From an uncultured Bacteroides sp. (GTDB taxonomy: Bacteria; Bacteroidota; Bacteroidia; Bacteroidales; Bacteroidaceae): 64,000 nt of DNA. Below the pieces are notes generated by a model. It did not search any database and was not told where the DNA came from. It saw only the letters and a program-made list of their open reading frames with translations. Shown piece by piece: positions 48,887 to 58,432 of the stretch. The translations under genes and the position numbers were made by a program. Every line of letters starts with the position of its first letter. Position 1 is the stretch's first letter. Where the stretch lies: assembly GCF_963666545.1 (NCBI RefSeq), contig NZ_OY762899.1, positions 3,476,365-3,540,364 on the forward strand, given 5' to 3'.

Positions 48887-51800
48887 TTAATCTGTTTGGT
48901 CATATTTACTAGGTTGGACACCAAATTGTTTTTTGAACAACGAACTGAAATATTTGGTGTTTACAAATCCCGTATCGGCAGCAACTTCTGTTATGTTTCT
49001 GCCTTCCTTTAGCAGCTCAGCAGCTTTTTGTAGCCGTATTATGCGAATGAACTCTTGTGGGGCTTTACCCGTTAACGATTTTAAGCGACTGTAAAAAAGG
49101 GTTCGACTCATAGCCATCTCCTTGCATAGGATATTAATGTTGAAATCAGTGTTATCCATATTCTCAATGACGAGTTGGGTTGCTTTCATGACAAACTGAT
49201 AATCACTTTCCGGCATATTACTTATGGGAAACTCGTCGACCTGATTGTCATGAATTTCTATCGCTTCTGTTACTTCTTCGCTCACTTCATTGCTAATCGG
49301 TTTCTTGTTTGGTTCTATTTGTCTAATAGCTTGTCGCATAAAAAAGTCTCTCTGCCTATTTCTATTGTCGATAAAACTCTGTACTTTCAATTTTAATATT
49401 TCAGTGCTAAAGGGCTTAGGAATATAGTCGTCTGCGCCTTTTTTAAATCCTTCAACTACTGCATCATGGTTAACCTTTGCTGTAAGCAAGATGAATGGAA
49501 TGCCTAATGTGTTCGGGTTATCTTTGACTAATTTGCACAGTTCATCTCCCTGTATCCCCGGCATCATAACGTCAGAGAGAATTAAATCGGGGTATTCTTT
49601 TGAAAGGTAATCAAGTGCTTCTTGTCCGTTAGAAACGTCAATTACTCGATAATCATGCTCGAAAGTTTTACGTAAATAATAGCGGAGAGCTTCATGATCT
49701 TCTACTATGAGCAAGGTATCTCTGTCTGTGCGCTTATTGAGAACTTCAACCTCTTTACTTTCATACTTCGTAATGTCGGTAATTTCAGTGGGCAGGAGCT
49801 CTCTGGTTGCGGTAGTTTGTTTGGAGACTGCTTCAGGGATAGCATCCGTTTTTTTCAATAAGACAGTAAAGGTGGCGCCTTTATTTACCTCAGATTGGAA
49901 CGTGATTTTTCCATGCAATATTTTTACGATACGACGCACTTGTAAGAGCCCAAATCCTGTTCCGCTTTCGTGTGATGCCCGCGCATTCTCTGCTCTGTAG
50001 ACATTTGTGAATAAATGCTTGGATGCTTCCTGAGGAATTCCTATGCCATCATCTTTAATCTCTATAATCGCTTTTCGTTTGCTAGCACTTAGATTTAGGC
50101 ATACATTACCGTGTGGCATTGTATATTTGCAGGCATTAGAAATTAGATTGTCCAACAACATCTCTACAATATGCCTGTCTGCCATAATACATACCGTTTC
50201 ATCTGGTAAAGAAAGACTCAGGTGTATTTGTTTCTTGTCACAAAATGCCTGAAAACTAGCGGCCTCTTCTGAAAGGATATCATTTAGGTTTAATGGTGCT
50301 AATATAAGCTGTTGTTTATGAATATCAACTTTCTCAAATTCGAGTAGTTGCGTGATGAGCGTATTGAGCTTGCGGGTGTTATTACGTGCCAAGTTCAAGA
50401 GGGAAAGTGCATTGCCTGAGAGTCCTTTTTCCTTGAATAAATCTTCCAAAGGTGCCATAACAAGCGTAACAGGTGTCCTAATATCGTGAGCAGTATTGAT
50501 GAAGAATCTTATTTTATCTTCATCATATTTCTTTTGAAGTTGATTGCTCTTATACCGTAAGATGAAGTAAAAGATAGTGCCTACGATGCAAATATAAAGC
50601 GTCCATGCCCACCAAGAATTCCACCAAGGTTGTAATACTCTCAATGTAAGCGTGTGTTCAGAGATAATTTTGCCATCACTTTGACGTAAACTGCGTACTT
50701 TGAGAATATAAGAACCCGGAGAGACGTTTGCATATCGTGCCATACCATTGTCCGACAGGTTGCTCCAATATTTTTCATATCCACTTAAGATATACTGATA
50801 GGCTATATCACGTTGGAAGCGGTAATTGATCGACTCGAATGTGATTACAAATGAGTTATGTCTATAGCTAAGTTGAACAGCTCCGTTAATTAGCATGTCA
50901 TGCATGAGAGGCTGCAAGTGGTTCTTTTCGTCGGAGCTTAATTTTTCTACCGTCAATCCTGTAAATAGCAATGGAGCCTGATAGTCGGTCATCGTAATGA
51001 CGCTTGGCGTGACAAAGACAACACCATTTGTGCTGCCATAAGCAAATTTCCCATTAGCCAGTCGAGCAAAAGAAGATTTATTATATTCTTTGTCTACGTC
51101 TCCCACGTAATTGAGGTTTGATACATGGAAATTATCTATTAACGCAAGCCCTTTTCCTGTGCTTGCCCATAAGCGCCCCTTCTGATCGCGCTGTAGACTA
51201 TATACATCGTTAGAGGGCAAACCTTCACGTGTGGTGAAAGTCTTTAACTCTCGGGTTCGCATATCATATAGATTCAGTCCTCCTCCTTCGGTACCTAACC
51301 AAACAGTACCGTCGCCATTGAAAAGCATGTCAATGATATAAGCGCTGGAATTTTGTTTGTGATATTCCTCAGCTGTAGCATAACGTTGTATCTTTCCGGT
51401 ATGCTTGTTTACCAGGCAAAAACCATTAACAGTAGCTACAGCTATTTGCTCCTTATCGACTACCTCTATCGATTGAATCCATTTGATATCGTATTCCTGT
51501 TTGCGGCCTCCTCCCTTTTTGATCATCATCAGGTACCCATCCAATCCTCCTACCCATAAGTCCTTATCCATGTCTTGTTTGATGGAAAATACATAATTCG
51601 TAGTCAGTTCCCCTTGCTGTTTGGTGAGATGCCGGATGATATGCCCCCGATTGTCCAAAAGATAAACGCCATCTCCATAGGTTCCTGCCCATATTGAACC
51701 ATTATCGGCTTTGCATAGAGTGACTACCACAGTACTTTTCAAACAATGATTCCATATGCGCGAAGATGGATTCCAAATGCTAATGCCAAGATCAGTGCCA

Positions 51801-52897
51801 AACCACAAGTCTCCAGTCGTATTTTCTTCTATGTCATTAATGTTGTTGTTTATTAAAGATTGCGGATTACCTCTTTCATGTTTCAAGGTTATAATAGGAT
51901 ATTTCAATAGAATGGCGATAGATACGCCTCCGGTATAGCTTCCTATCCAAATATTTCCCTGATGGTCTTTTGTGACAGCATAAATTCCGTTACCCAGCAA
52001 AAAAGTGTCGCTACTATCTTCTGTACTTATAAGCAAATGGGCTTTCTTCAAATCTCGATCCACTACGTATACACCTCCACCATCTATACCTACTAATACT
52101 GTATGAGCATCGTAGTCGGTGATAGCCCGTATTGGGTTGAGAAAATTAGAACTTTGCCCCTTTAAAGAAAGTAATTTGGAAGTACTCAAATCCATTACCA
52201 ATAAGCCATTATTGAATGTCCCTATCCAGAGTTCGTTTTTAATGGTGTCGCAGAATAAAGTCTGCACGTCTTCTCCATTTATTAATCGGTGTGTTTTGTT
52301 TAACCGAGAATATGAGAGTTGCAATACCCCTGTAGAAGTTCCGACAAAAAGTGATTTTCCCACGGAAACAATGTCGTTTACATACTGATCTTTAATGATA
52401 GGAATGACGTGTCCATCTGCCTCCTTCTTGTATAATCCTTTATTTAGTCCAAACCAAAGAGTCCCCTTATGATCAAGATAGAGCTTGTTAAGTATAATTT
52501 CCCCACTAATAAATTCTCCTAAATACATGTTTTGCTCAAAACAATCATCACGAGCGGAATAGCGGTAAATTCGGCCAGTATGGTCGTATGCCCAAAGGCC
52601 ATACTGTTCGTTGTATAGTAAGTGAAGTCTACGTCCCGCCAAGTCGCCATAATAAAAATTGCCAGGCAAGGTATAACTTTTTATGATGTGTCCGTTATAG
52701 CGGTCTATGCCCGTTTTTGTGGCAATCCACATTACATTGTGGCAATCTTCGACAATAGAAAATACGCGCTGGCTACTGAGACCTTGTGCGTAACCAACAT
52801 GCCTAATGTCGAACATATTATTGGTTAGTTCGGCGTTAGCAGTTATACTTACTGCCCATAATATTATAGCAAGAACGTACTTTGGTAAAATTTTCAT
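48887..52897 (-). CDS. Hybrid two-component system regulator (HTCS)
   Basis: A 1336-residue one-protein signalling chain. A signal peptide precedes about 14 regulator-propeller repeats (DRYNGHIIKSY, LWFGLNKGLYK, IWIGSYTGGVS and others), then a Y_Y_Y domain near 690-755, one membrane helix (about 758-782), a histidine kinase with His804 in AHDIRTP and an ATPase domain (DDGIGIPQEAS, GTGFGLLQV), a receiver with Asp1109 in LILSDVMMPG, and an AraC-type DNA-binding end (NITEVAADTGFVNTKYFSSL). HTCS proteins bind a specific oligosaccharide in the periplasm and activate the adjacent PUL. The operon starts downstream of it. An approximate -7 box (TACACTTG, 52918-52911) lies just upstream. Confidence 0.96.
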   Translation of the reverse strand: MKILPKYVLAIILWAVSITANAELTNNMFDIRHVGYAQGLSSQRVFSIVEDCHNVMWIATKTGIDRYNGHIIKSYTLPGNFYYGDLAGRRLHLLYNEQYGLWAYDHTGRIYRYSARDDCFEQNMYLGEFISGEIILNKLYLDHKGTLWFGLNKGLYKKEADGHVIPIIKDQYVNDIVSVGKSLFVGTSTGVLQLSYSRLNKTHRLINGEDVQTLFCDTIKNELWIGTFNNGLLVMDLSTSKLLSLKGQSSNFLNPIRAITDYDAHTVLVGIDGGGVYVVDRDLKKAHLLISTEDSSDTFLLGNGIYAVTKDHQGNIWIGSYTGGVSIAILLKYPIITLKHERGNPQSLINNNINDIEENTTGDLWFGTDLGISIWNPSSRIWNHCLKSTVVVTLCKADNGSIWAGTYGDGVYLLDNRGHIIRHLTKQQGELTTNYVFSIKQDMDKDLWVGGLDGYLMMIKKGGGRKQEYDIKWIQSIEVVDKEQIAVATVNGFCLVNKHTGKIQRYATAEEYHKQNSSAYIIDMLFNGDGTVWLGTEGGGLNLYDMRTRELKTFTTREGLPSNDVYSLQRDQKGRLWASTGKGLALIDNFHVSNLNYVGDVDKEYNKSSFARLANGKFAYGSTNGVVFVTPSVITMTDYQAPLLFTGLTVEKLSSDEKNHLQPLMHDMLINGAVQLSYRHNSFVITFESINYRFQRDIAYQYILSGYEKYWSNLSDNGMARYANVSPGSYILKVRSLRQSDGKIISEHTLTLRVLQPWWNSWWAWTLYICIVGTIFYFILRYKSNQLQKKYDEDKIRFFINTAHDIRTPVTLVMAPLEDLFKEKGLSGNALSLLNLARNNTRKLNTLITQLLEFEKVDIHKQQLILAPLNLNDILSEEAASFQAFCDKKQIHLSLSLPDETVCIMADRHIVEMLLDNLISNACKYTMPHGNVCLNLSASKRKAIIEIKDDGIGIPQEASKHLFTNVYRAENARASHESGTGFGLLQVRRIVKILHGKITFQSEVNKGATFTVLLKKTDAIPEAVSKQTTATRELLPTEITDITKYESKEVEVLNKRTDRDTLLIVEDHEALRYYLRKTFEHDYRVIDVSNGQEALDYLSKEYPDLILSDVMMPGIQGDELCKLVKDNPNTLGIPFILLTAKVNHDAVVEGFKKGADDYIPKPFSTEILKLKVQSFIDNRNRQRDFFMRQAIRQIEPNKKPISNEVSEEVTEAIEIHDNQVDEFPISNMPESDYQFVMKATQLVIENMDNTDFNINILCKEMAMSRTLFYSRLKSLTGKAPQEFIRIIRLQKAAELLKEGRNITEVAADTGFVNTKYFSSLFKKQFGVQPSKYDQTD

Positions 52898-53017
52898 AAC
52901 TTACGTTTCACAAGTGTATAATAGATTAACAAAAGGCTAAGATATTTTCGTGTATTGCAAAAAAACGTATGTTCCGGGTGCCTAAGCTATAATATCCATT
53001 CCCAAAGCCGATATACC

Positions 53018-53130
53018 TATGGAGTTGATTATTACAATCATAACCGGATCTTTGCTGCAAATATAATAATTTCTAACTACACTTGGATATGTTGCGTCAT
53101 TTTATTGCGTATTGCAAGTAATATTAGGAT
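53018..53130. repeat. Repeat R, copy C, with a promoter-like box
   Basis: The 5' tip of a lost DUF4143 gene (minus strand ATGATTGTAATAATCAACTC, starting at 53042) plus its upstream region, with the core AACTACACTTGGATATGTTG at 53076-53095. A clean -7 box TATATTTG is seen on the minus strand at 53065-53058. The gene body is absent; HTCS is the next gene. Confidence 0.75.
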
Positions 53131-53169
53131 GAGATACATAAGATAATGCTATGATGCTTCAAGTTGATA

Positions 53170-53303
53170 TTTTGTTTACAAACAAAGAGCCTTTCGGAGA
53201 TGATATGACTTCAGCGTGTTGAAAGCGTACATTCAACACGCTGATCGCGTACATTCAACAAACCCCTCTCAGAAGGCTTGTAGCGATAGATCTGCAATCT
53301 TTA
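53170..53303. repeat. Conserved non-coding element with two 22-bp tandem units (copy C)
   Basis: Same flanks as 33985-34148 (TTTACAAACAAAGA on the left, CAAACCCCTCTCAGAAGG and CTTGTAGCG on the right). Between them lie two units at 53215 and 53237 with the middle GCGTACATTCAA, where copy A has ATAGTGAATT. It is the 3' flank of the intact TlpA-like gene. Confidence 0.8.
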
Positions 53304-53305
53304 CA

Positions 53306-54838
53306 TTAGAAGGTACTATTTATTATTTCGCTGATTGAGTCCGTGCCTGGAAAGTGATCAAATTTATCTTTTAGTGTGCCATTCGGAGCATATATAAGAT
53401 AAGCTGGTATATAGCTGAAACCAAAGTTGCTTATGACATACTCCCATTCCTCTTTTGTAAGATAATAATGTTCTCCTCCAATAATTTTAATTTGATCGGC
53501 CCATGTGTCTTTAGGTGAAGACTCATTTGTGATGTAGACGAATATGATATTTTTTCCTTTAAGGTCTTTTTTTAGTGCTTCCATGTCTCTTATTGCGTCT
53601 TGACAAGGAGAGCACCATGTAGCCCAAAAGTCAACCAATACAACTTTCCCTTTATATTTGGATACGATGCTGTTCATCAGGTCCTCTCTAGCAACGGTCG
53701 GTGTTTTGTTGATTTTAATGTCCCTGCTACTTTCGAGCTTGTTTTTCAACTCTTTGTTTTTCTTCAATAAGATACTGGCAATATCTTTGTTTTTTGTTTT
53801 ATAAAATTCTTCTATATTTTTAATTTGCTGTTCTGTCAATAAATCGTTTTTATCACTCAGCTGTAACTCATAAGCATTGGCGATAAGCATGTCATAGAAT
53901 AATCCCGAATCAAATCCAATCACATCTTTTATTTTCTTCTTTACTTCATCAATCCATATTGCTATAGGAGTATTCTTTATTTTCGGGATGTTAAAAGCCT
54001 TAATTTCTAAGAATGCTCTTAGAAAACCAGAATAAGAATAACTATATAAATATTGTGGATTGTTTAGGTTGAATTTTTTCATAAAAGAGTAATACCTTTT
54101 GGTGGGCTCTGCTGCTGTATATGTAGTGGTGTCTTTTGGATTTGTTCTTTTAAAACTATCTTCTACTGTTTCTTTATAATGAAAAAGCCGCCCTCTGGCA
54201 TAAAGTAAATCAAACGTGTTTGTCAGATAAGTGATGGCTCTATTGGATAGATTTAGAGAATCCAATGCTGCTTTCGTTCGTTCTTTAAGGTTAGTATTGA
54301 GTTCATATTCAGCAAACTCTTCGGGAGTCATTTTATGATATTTTCCCCATGTATAATAATTATCAAAAGCTATAGTGGATTTAATTATATTTGTCATTTC
54401 ATCGGATGTCAGTTCGAGGCCTCCTGTAGCATTCATTTTCATATCACCGGTGCTATCAAGAGTAATATCTACTTTCAGCCGCTGTAATTGATTTAGTCCT
54501 AAGATACAGGAACCGTAATATTCTTTATTTATATACACATTCAGTCCTGCAATAGCTGCGCTACACTCAAGCGGAACGTCGAGATTGAATTTCTTATCTT
54601 GATCCAATGAACCTTCAAGTTTGCTTTCTCCTGTTATTGGATTATAAGTAATAATCTGAATCGTGACACTTTTTACTGAGTCAGCATAATTACCGGTATT
54701 GATACTGCCTGATATGTTGGCTGTGCCGACTTTTATGATGGGATCTGGAAATCGATTCTGATTCTGTGCTATGAGAGGAAGCATGAAAATAAAGATTCCT
54801 ATTACAGAACTAAACTGTATATAAATGAATTTATTCAT
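53306..54838 (-). CDS. TlpA-family thioredoxin-like exported protein
   Basis: About 510 residues from the start at 54838, chosen because NKFIYIQFSSVIGIFIFMLP then forms a normal signal (an ATG at 54859 adds seven residues). The first 370 residues are a long helical, DUF4369-like region without catalytic motifs. The C-terminal thioredoxin domain has the active site WATWCSPC (Cys409, Cys412) and DKFDHFPGTDSISEIINSTF at the end. Such proteins reduce disulfides in the envelope. It lies 57 bp downstream of the GLPGLI gene on the same strand, so the two are likely one transcription unit. Confidence 0.88.
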   Translation of the reverse strand: MNKFIYIQFSSVIGIFIFMLPLIAQNQNRFPDPIIKVGTANISGSINTGNYADSVKSVTIQIITYNPITGESKLEGSLDQDKKFNLDVPLECSAAIAGLNVYINKEYYGSCILGLNQLQRLKVDITLDSTGDMKMNATGGLELTSDEMTNIIKSTIAFDNYYTWGKYHKMTPEEFAEYELNTNLKERTKAALDSLNLSNRAITYLTNTFDLLYARGRLFHYKETVEDSFKRTNPKDTTTYTAAEPTKRYYSFMKKFNLNNPQYLYSYSYSGFLRAFLEIKAFNIPKIKNTPIAIWIDEVKKKIKDVIGFDSGLFYDMLIANAYELQLSDKNDLLTEQQIKNIEEFYKTKNKDIASILLKKNKELKNKLESSRDIKINKTPTVAREDLMNSIVSKYKGKVVLVDFWATWCSPCQDAIRDMEALKKDLKGKNIIFVYITNESSPKDTWADQIKIIGGEHYYLTKEEWEYVISNFGFSYIPAYLIYAPNGTLKDKFDHFPGTDSISEIINSTF

Positions 54839-54895
54839 CGTAATAGACTGGATAAACAATAGTTGTCTTTTATATGTCTTGTGATGACTATTTAT

Positions 54896-55771
54896 TTAGT
54901 CTTTCTCTAATGGATTGTAAGGGATTGGTGGAATTTTATACCCCACTTCCCTGTCTAAATCGTGTTTGAACCAGTACATTACTGTGTCTTTCAGTAGTTC
55001 CCGAATATTCTGTTCGGCTTCTTCACGGCTTACCTTTCTATATTGGGCTTTATAGAGTTTTATAGGCTCAGTATAAATTTGGTCAACTAACTCTTTCCTT
55101 CCTTCCGAAAGGCGGGTTACCTCTAAGTTGATCAAGCGTTCTATTCCTATACACTCGAAAGTGACCTCTTTCTTGTCATCTTCCGCCTTTAGTATCAATC
55201 CCGGTAATCCTCCAAGTTTCCAAGGTCCGTTCGAAAAAGGAATCGCTGTAGTAAACCATGCCTCATATTTGCGTCCACGAAATTCGGCAGTTGCTTTTTG
55301 GCATTTATAAAACAGGATACTCATGGTATCACGCTGTATTTCCCAAGAGATTTCAGGCATATTTTCTTCATAGATGAAGTTTGTACCAAAACTTATTTCT
55401 CCTCCTAAATCAGTAACTGTCATTTTTCCTTTTTGGGGATAATCTTTGAAGACTTCAAGCCCGCAAGTTCCCCTGATTGGAAGTTCATCTGTGGTCTGTT
55501 TCGCTTCATAAAGAGTGCAATAATCTATATAATTTTGGCTATAGTATTTTGATATTTCCTTTCCTATTAACAACGTGTGTATATCCGGGTGTATTGAACT
55601 GGTATCCAACGTGTCAAAAAGATGTGTGAATTTATAAGTACACTTTAGGGAAGCGGCATCTAAGATGTCGTATTTTGATAGCGACATGTAATCTGCAGAC
55701 CATTTTTGGTACTGCGGATAGGCATTTGTGAAATAGCCACAAACTAGAACCAATAAAGATAAATATTTCAT
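54896..55771 (-). CDS. GLPGLI family protein
   Basis: A 291-residue exported protein (signal ending near NAYPQ). It shows the family signature in the middle: AWFTTAIPFSNGPWKLGGLP followed by GLILKAEDD, plus YKCQKATAEFRGRKYEAW before it. GLPGLI proteins are restricted to Bacteroidetes, are exported and have no known function; they are frequently encoded beside TonB-dependent receptors or TlpA-like proteins, as here. Confidence 0.93.
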   Translation of the reverse strand: MKYLSLLVLVCGYFTNAYPQYQKWSADYMSLSKYDILDAASLKCTYKFTHLFDTLDTSSIHPDIHTLLIGKEISKYYSQNYIDYCTLYEAKQTTDELPIRGTCGLEVFKDYPQKGKMTVTDLGGEISFGTNFIYEENMPEISWEIQRDTMSILFYKCQKATAEFRGRKYEAWFTTAIPFSNGPWKLGGLPGLILKAEDDKKEVTFECIGIERLINLEVTRLSEGRKELVDQIYTEPIKLYKAQYRKVSREEAEQNIRELLKDTVMYWFKHDLDREVGYKIPPIPYNPLEKD

Positions 55772-55898
55772 ATTTTATTATTTAATGTCTCAAAGTTAGC
55801 GGTATATTTTGGTTATTCATAATGAAATTGTCTTTTTAGCGTAGACAAACAGATATTGATAATCAGCTAGTTAAGTAGTTTTGCGTAGACATACGTGT

Positions 55899-56033
55899 TT
55901 ATATCCCTGTTTGATTAGCCGGGATATCAAATTTATTCATTTGTTTGGCCACCGTGGTAAAAGATTCCTTTTGAAGTGCTAAAATTGCATTCAAATCATT
56001 TTCTTCAGCTCTTTTTATATAGGTATGTTCCAT
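55899..56033 (-). pseudogene. Truncated GNAT acetyltransferase (44 codons)
   Basis: The frame reads MEHTYIKRAEENDLNAILAL and QKESFTTVAKQMNKFDIP, the typical start of a GNAT N-acetyltransferase, then stops at 55899. The acetyl-CoA binding motif A is absent, so it cannot be active. It fills most of the 305-bp gap between the GLPGLI gene and the methyltransferase; the rest of the gap shows nothing. Confidence 0.65.
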
Positions 56034-56076
56034 TGTTATAAGTCTGATTTTTTAAGTTTACTCAACTATAGAAGAA

Positions 56077-56712
56077 TCACTCCTTTCTTGCTACAATAAA
56101 CTTTTCAGGAAGGTCTGACAAAGTGATACTTTCTACCATAGTTAAACCCGCAGCAGTTATCTCTTTTTCAATTTCATCAATGCTGAAGAAATACGTTTCC
56201 GGCATAATGCGAACGAACCTTAAAAACTTAACAAGCAGGGCAGAAAAATGATTCATTTCACCTAAGCAGGGAACCGAAGCAATCAAAAGCCCTTGATATT
56301 TAAGCAATCTATAAAGTTGGTCGAGCAATTCTTTTCTGTTTTCTATATATTGCAAAACATTAAAGATAGTAACGATTTGAAAAGAATCAGTTTGAAACAT
56401 CTCGTTCAGTACCGTTATTTTTATGAACTCTGCATTATCTATACTTTGATTTTTTAGATTTAGTTGCGCCCGTTTCAACATTCCTTCAGATATGTCCACC
56501 CCATAAACTTTATTCGCATCTCGTGCTATTCGAAGTGTAATGGTTCCCGTCCCGCATCCGAAATCAAGAACGGTATCGTCAGGCATTATATATGTATCAA
56601 ATTTATTGTTTATACATTTAACCAAGGCGGAATTTGGCGCACTCTCTGCTTTACTCCAACCGGATACCCTATCCCAAAACTTATATGATTTTTCTATTTT
56701 TGATTTAGTCAT
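56077..56712 (-). CDS. Class I SAM-dependent methyltransferase
   Basis: A 211-residue methyltransferase. Motif I is VLDFGCGTGTITLRIA (about 45-60), followed by the acidic loop VYGVDIS, then FQIVTIFNVLQYIENR for motif IV-V and GLLIASVPCLGEM. The small-molecule substrate cannot be deduced. It stands alone among truncated genes; the residues before motif I (YKFWDRVSGWSKAESAP) resemble the ubiquinone/menaquinone-type group. Confidence 0.9.
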   Translation of the reverse strand: MTKSKIEKSYKFWDRVSGWSKAESAPNSALVKCINNKFDTYIMPDDTVLDFGCGTGTITLRIARDANKVYGVDISEGMLKRAQLNLKNQSIDNAEFIKITVLNEMFQTDSFQIVTIFNVLQYIENRKELLDQLYRLLKYQGLLIASVPCLGEMNHFSALLVKFLRFVRIMPETYFFSIDEIEKEITAAGLTMVESITLSDLPEKFIVARKE

Positions 56713-56769
56713 AAAAATGAGATTGTATACTGAGCTGTTCTTTACTATTCACATCAATAATCATTGGAA

Positions 56770-56853
56770 TCAAATATTATCTCCGAGTGCATCTTTCAAA
56801 ACCTCGTCGGATGGGAATATTTCAGGCTCCCTTAATAACATTTGTGCTTCCAT
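56770..56853 (-). pseudogene. Short remnant resembling the start of a DUF3788 gene, with its promoter box
   Basis: A 27-codon frame reads MEAQMLLREPEIFPSDEVLK and ends at LGDNI, like the N-terminus of DUF3788 proteins. A perfect -7 box (TATCTTTG) lies upstream on the minus strand at 56882-56875. Apart from this the 323-bp gap up to the N-acetyltransferase holds nothing I recognise. Confidence 0.5.
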
Positions 56854-57035
56854 ATCAGTCGCATTTATTCTTGTCAAAGATACATTTTTAATCCGAATTA
56901 ATCGTTATCTGTTAGTTCGGATTCTTTTTGCGTAAACGTGAGTGAGGCTAACTTAAAAACTGCTGCAACGTTATCGATTGTTTGTTGATGATGTTACGCT
57001 ATAACGCAACAAGAAGTAAAATCATGCATTGCGTT

Positions 57036-57815
57036 TTAATCTACCCGCTCAAGCGTGATGTGAAAACGTTCTGATAGGGTTTTAGAAAACTCTTCTTTGC
57101 GCAATGTGGAAATAACAGTTTTCTCGTTTTCCGTTATCGTTAATTCAGTGTCTTTTATAGTTATATGCCCGCTTTCGGTTCTTATAGCCGCGAGTGGATT
57201 TTTATTAAATCGTGATTCGGATGATGTTTCATAGAAAAATGAACATTGCTTAAAGTCGCTCGGGAAGTAGGGTTCCTCTGTAAATGAATAGAAGCGTTCC
57301 CATTCCGTATCTTTTCTTTTCTGTAAGAGAATCCACCCGAAATCTGCGCTCTTCTCAAATTTATACCATGCAAAGCCATCGTGCTGAACGATATTTTCTC
57401 TTAGTTCTAAAGCAAAGCGTGATGATTCTGAATAAACTCCCACATCTACAATATAGAAATAATTGTTACACCGTACTTTTAAAACTCGATGACTTCTTGC
57501 TGGTATCAAATCGGCTCTGTTAAGCATGAATCGTGCATAGTGGTTTGTTACTTCAAATCCCAAACTTGTGAGCAATTCAAAATACAATCCATTCAATTCA
57601 AAACAATATCCTCCTCTGTGATTGCAAATAATCTTTTGATATATAGATTCGGGTTCAAGTGATAATGCCAAACCGTTTAGAATATCAAAATTCTCATACG
57701 GGATATTCATGTAATGTAGCTCTTGTAATTCGTTTAAAAATTCCAGCGAGCTATATACTTGGCCTTTGAAATTCAACCTTTTAAAGTAGGCATCTATTTG
57801 TATGTCAGAAAACAT
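57036..57815 (-). CDS. Arylamine N-acetyltransferase
   Basis: A 259-residue NAT, which transfers acetyl from acetyl-CoA to arylamines or hydrazines. The catalytic Cys71 is in the conserved HRGGYCFELNGLY; the His of the triad is in ARSHRVLKV and the Asp in YIVDVGVYSE. The chain has the usual length and an intact triad. Its start codon overlaps the stop of the preceding small gene by one base (TAATG), so the two were translationally coupled. A 33-bp stretch of this gene (57337-57369) recurs at 33790-33822. Confidence 0.94.
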   Translation of the reverse strand: MFSDIQIDAYFKRLNFKGQVYSSLEFLNELQELHYMNIPYENFDILNGLALSLEPESIYQKIICNHRGGYCFELNGLYFELLTSLGFEVTNHYARFMLNRADLIPARSHRVLKVRCNNYFYIVDVGVYSESSRFALELRENIVQHDGFAWYKFEKSADFGWILLQKRKDTEWERFYSFTEEPYFPSDFKQCSFFYETSSESRFNKNPLAAIRTESGHITIKDTELTITENEKTVISTLRKEEFSKTLSERFHITLERVD

Positions 57816-58048
57816 TATTTGTAATATTTACCTGTGATTTCTACTGGTTCTATTTCAATAATCCCTGTTGCTTTCATCATTTTTTCGGGGAAACTCAAGT
57901 GCGATAATTGAGGAGTATATTTAGCAACGATAGCATGTAGTATCTTTTCTTTTTCATTATGTGTAGCTATACATCCAGTTTGTGCGTTTCTCAATACGTC
58001 ATCAATCTCGTCTTTTGATAACTGATGTTGTTTCATTCTTCCTTGCAT
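57815..58048 (-). pseudogene. Internally deleted pyridoxamine-5'-phosphate-oxidase-like flavoprotein
   Basis: A 77-codon frame. Its start (LSKDEIDDVLRNAQTGCIAT) is the N-terminus of a PPOX-family FMN-binding protein and its end (MKATGIIEIEPVEITGKYYK) is the typical C-terminus. The central part with the FMN-binding strands (normally about 80 residues) is missing. The frame is kept, so a short protein may be made, but it should not bind FMN. A -7 box (TAATTTTG, minus strand, 58081-58074) is upstream. Confidence 0.7.
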
Positions 58049-58136
58049 ATTACTAATTTTAAATTGTTATGCTGCAAAATTATAGATTATTTAATTCATC
58101 TTTGTGGTTCAGTTTTAATAAAAACAGATAGACCAG

Positions 58137-58391
58137 ATGAATGTTCCTTGGCTAATGCAGATTAAAGTAGATAAATCCGCTCAAAAAGCTATATATGTTC
58201 AGATTGTGGATGAGATTATAAAATCCATCAAAAGCGGACAGTTAAAAGCAGGAGTAACCTTGCCTGGTACGCGACAATTGGCTATTGAGTTAGGGGTAAA
58301 CAGGAATACAATAATTCAGGCTTTGGACATTCTGAAGTTAAAATCTAGTTGGTGTGAAGCTTTATCATCGTTACAACATAAAGGATCCTGA
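58137..58391 (+). pseudogene. Truncated MocR/GntR-type regulator
   Basis: An 84-codon frame whose first 65 residues are a GntR winged helix (AIYVQIVDEIIKSIKSGQLK, GTRQLAIELGVNRNTIIQAL) with the usual MocR spacing. The aminotransferase-like domain (about 350 residues) is absent and the last residues look like out-of-place sequence. MocR regulators are often divergent from PPOX-type genes, exactly the layout here, and both have lost parts. Confidence 0.75.
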
Positions 58392-58415
58392 ATATTTACC
58401 ACATTCAGGATCCTT
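58381..58415. terminator. Bidirectional terminator hairpin
   Basis: Perfect 13-bp inverted repeat: AAGGATCCTGAAT (58381-58393) and ATTCAGGATCCTT (58403-58415), 9-base loop. It lies between the convergent MocR fragment and AraC-type gene and overlaps the last codons of the fragment. Confidence 0.8.
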
Positions 58416-58432
58416 AAGCTTTTAGCTAATTC

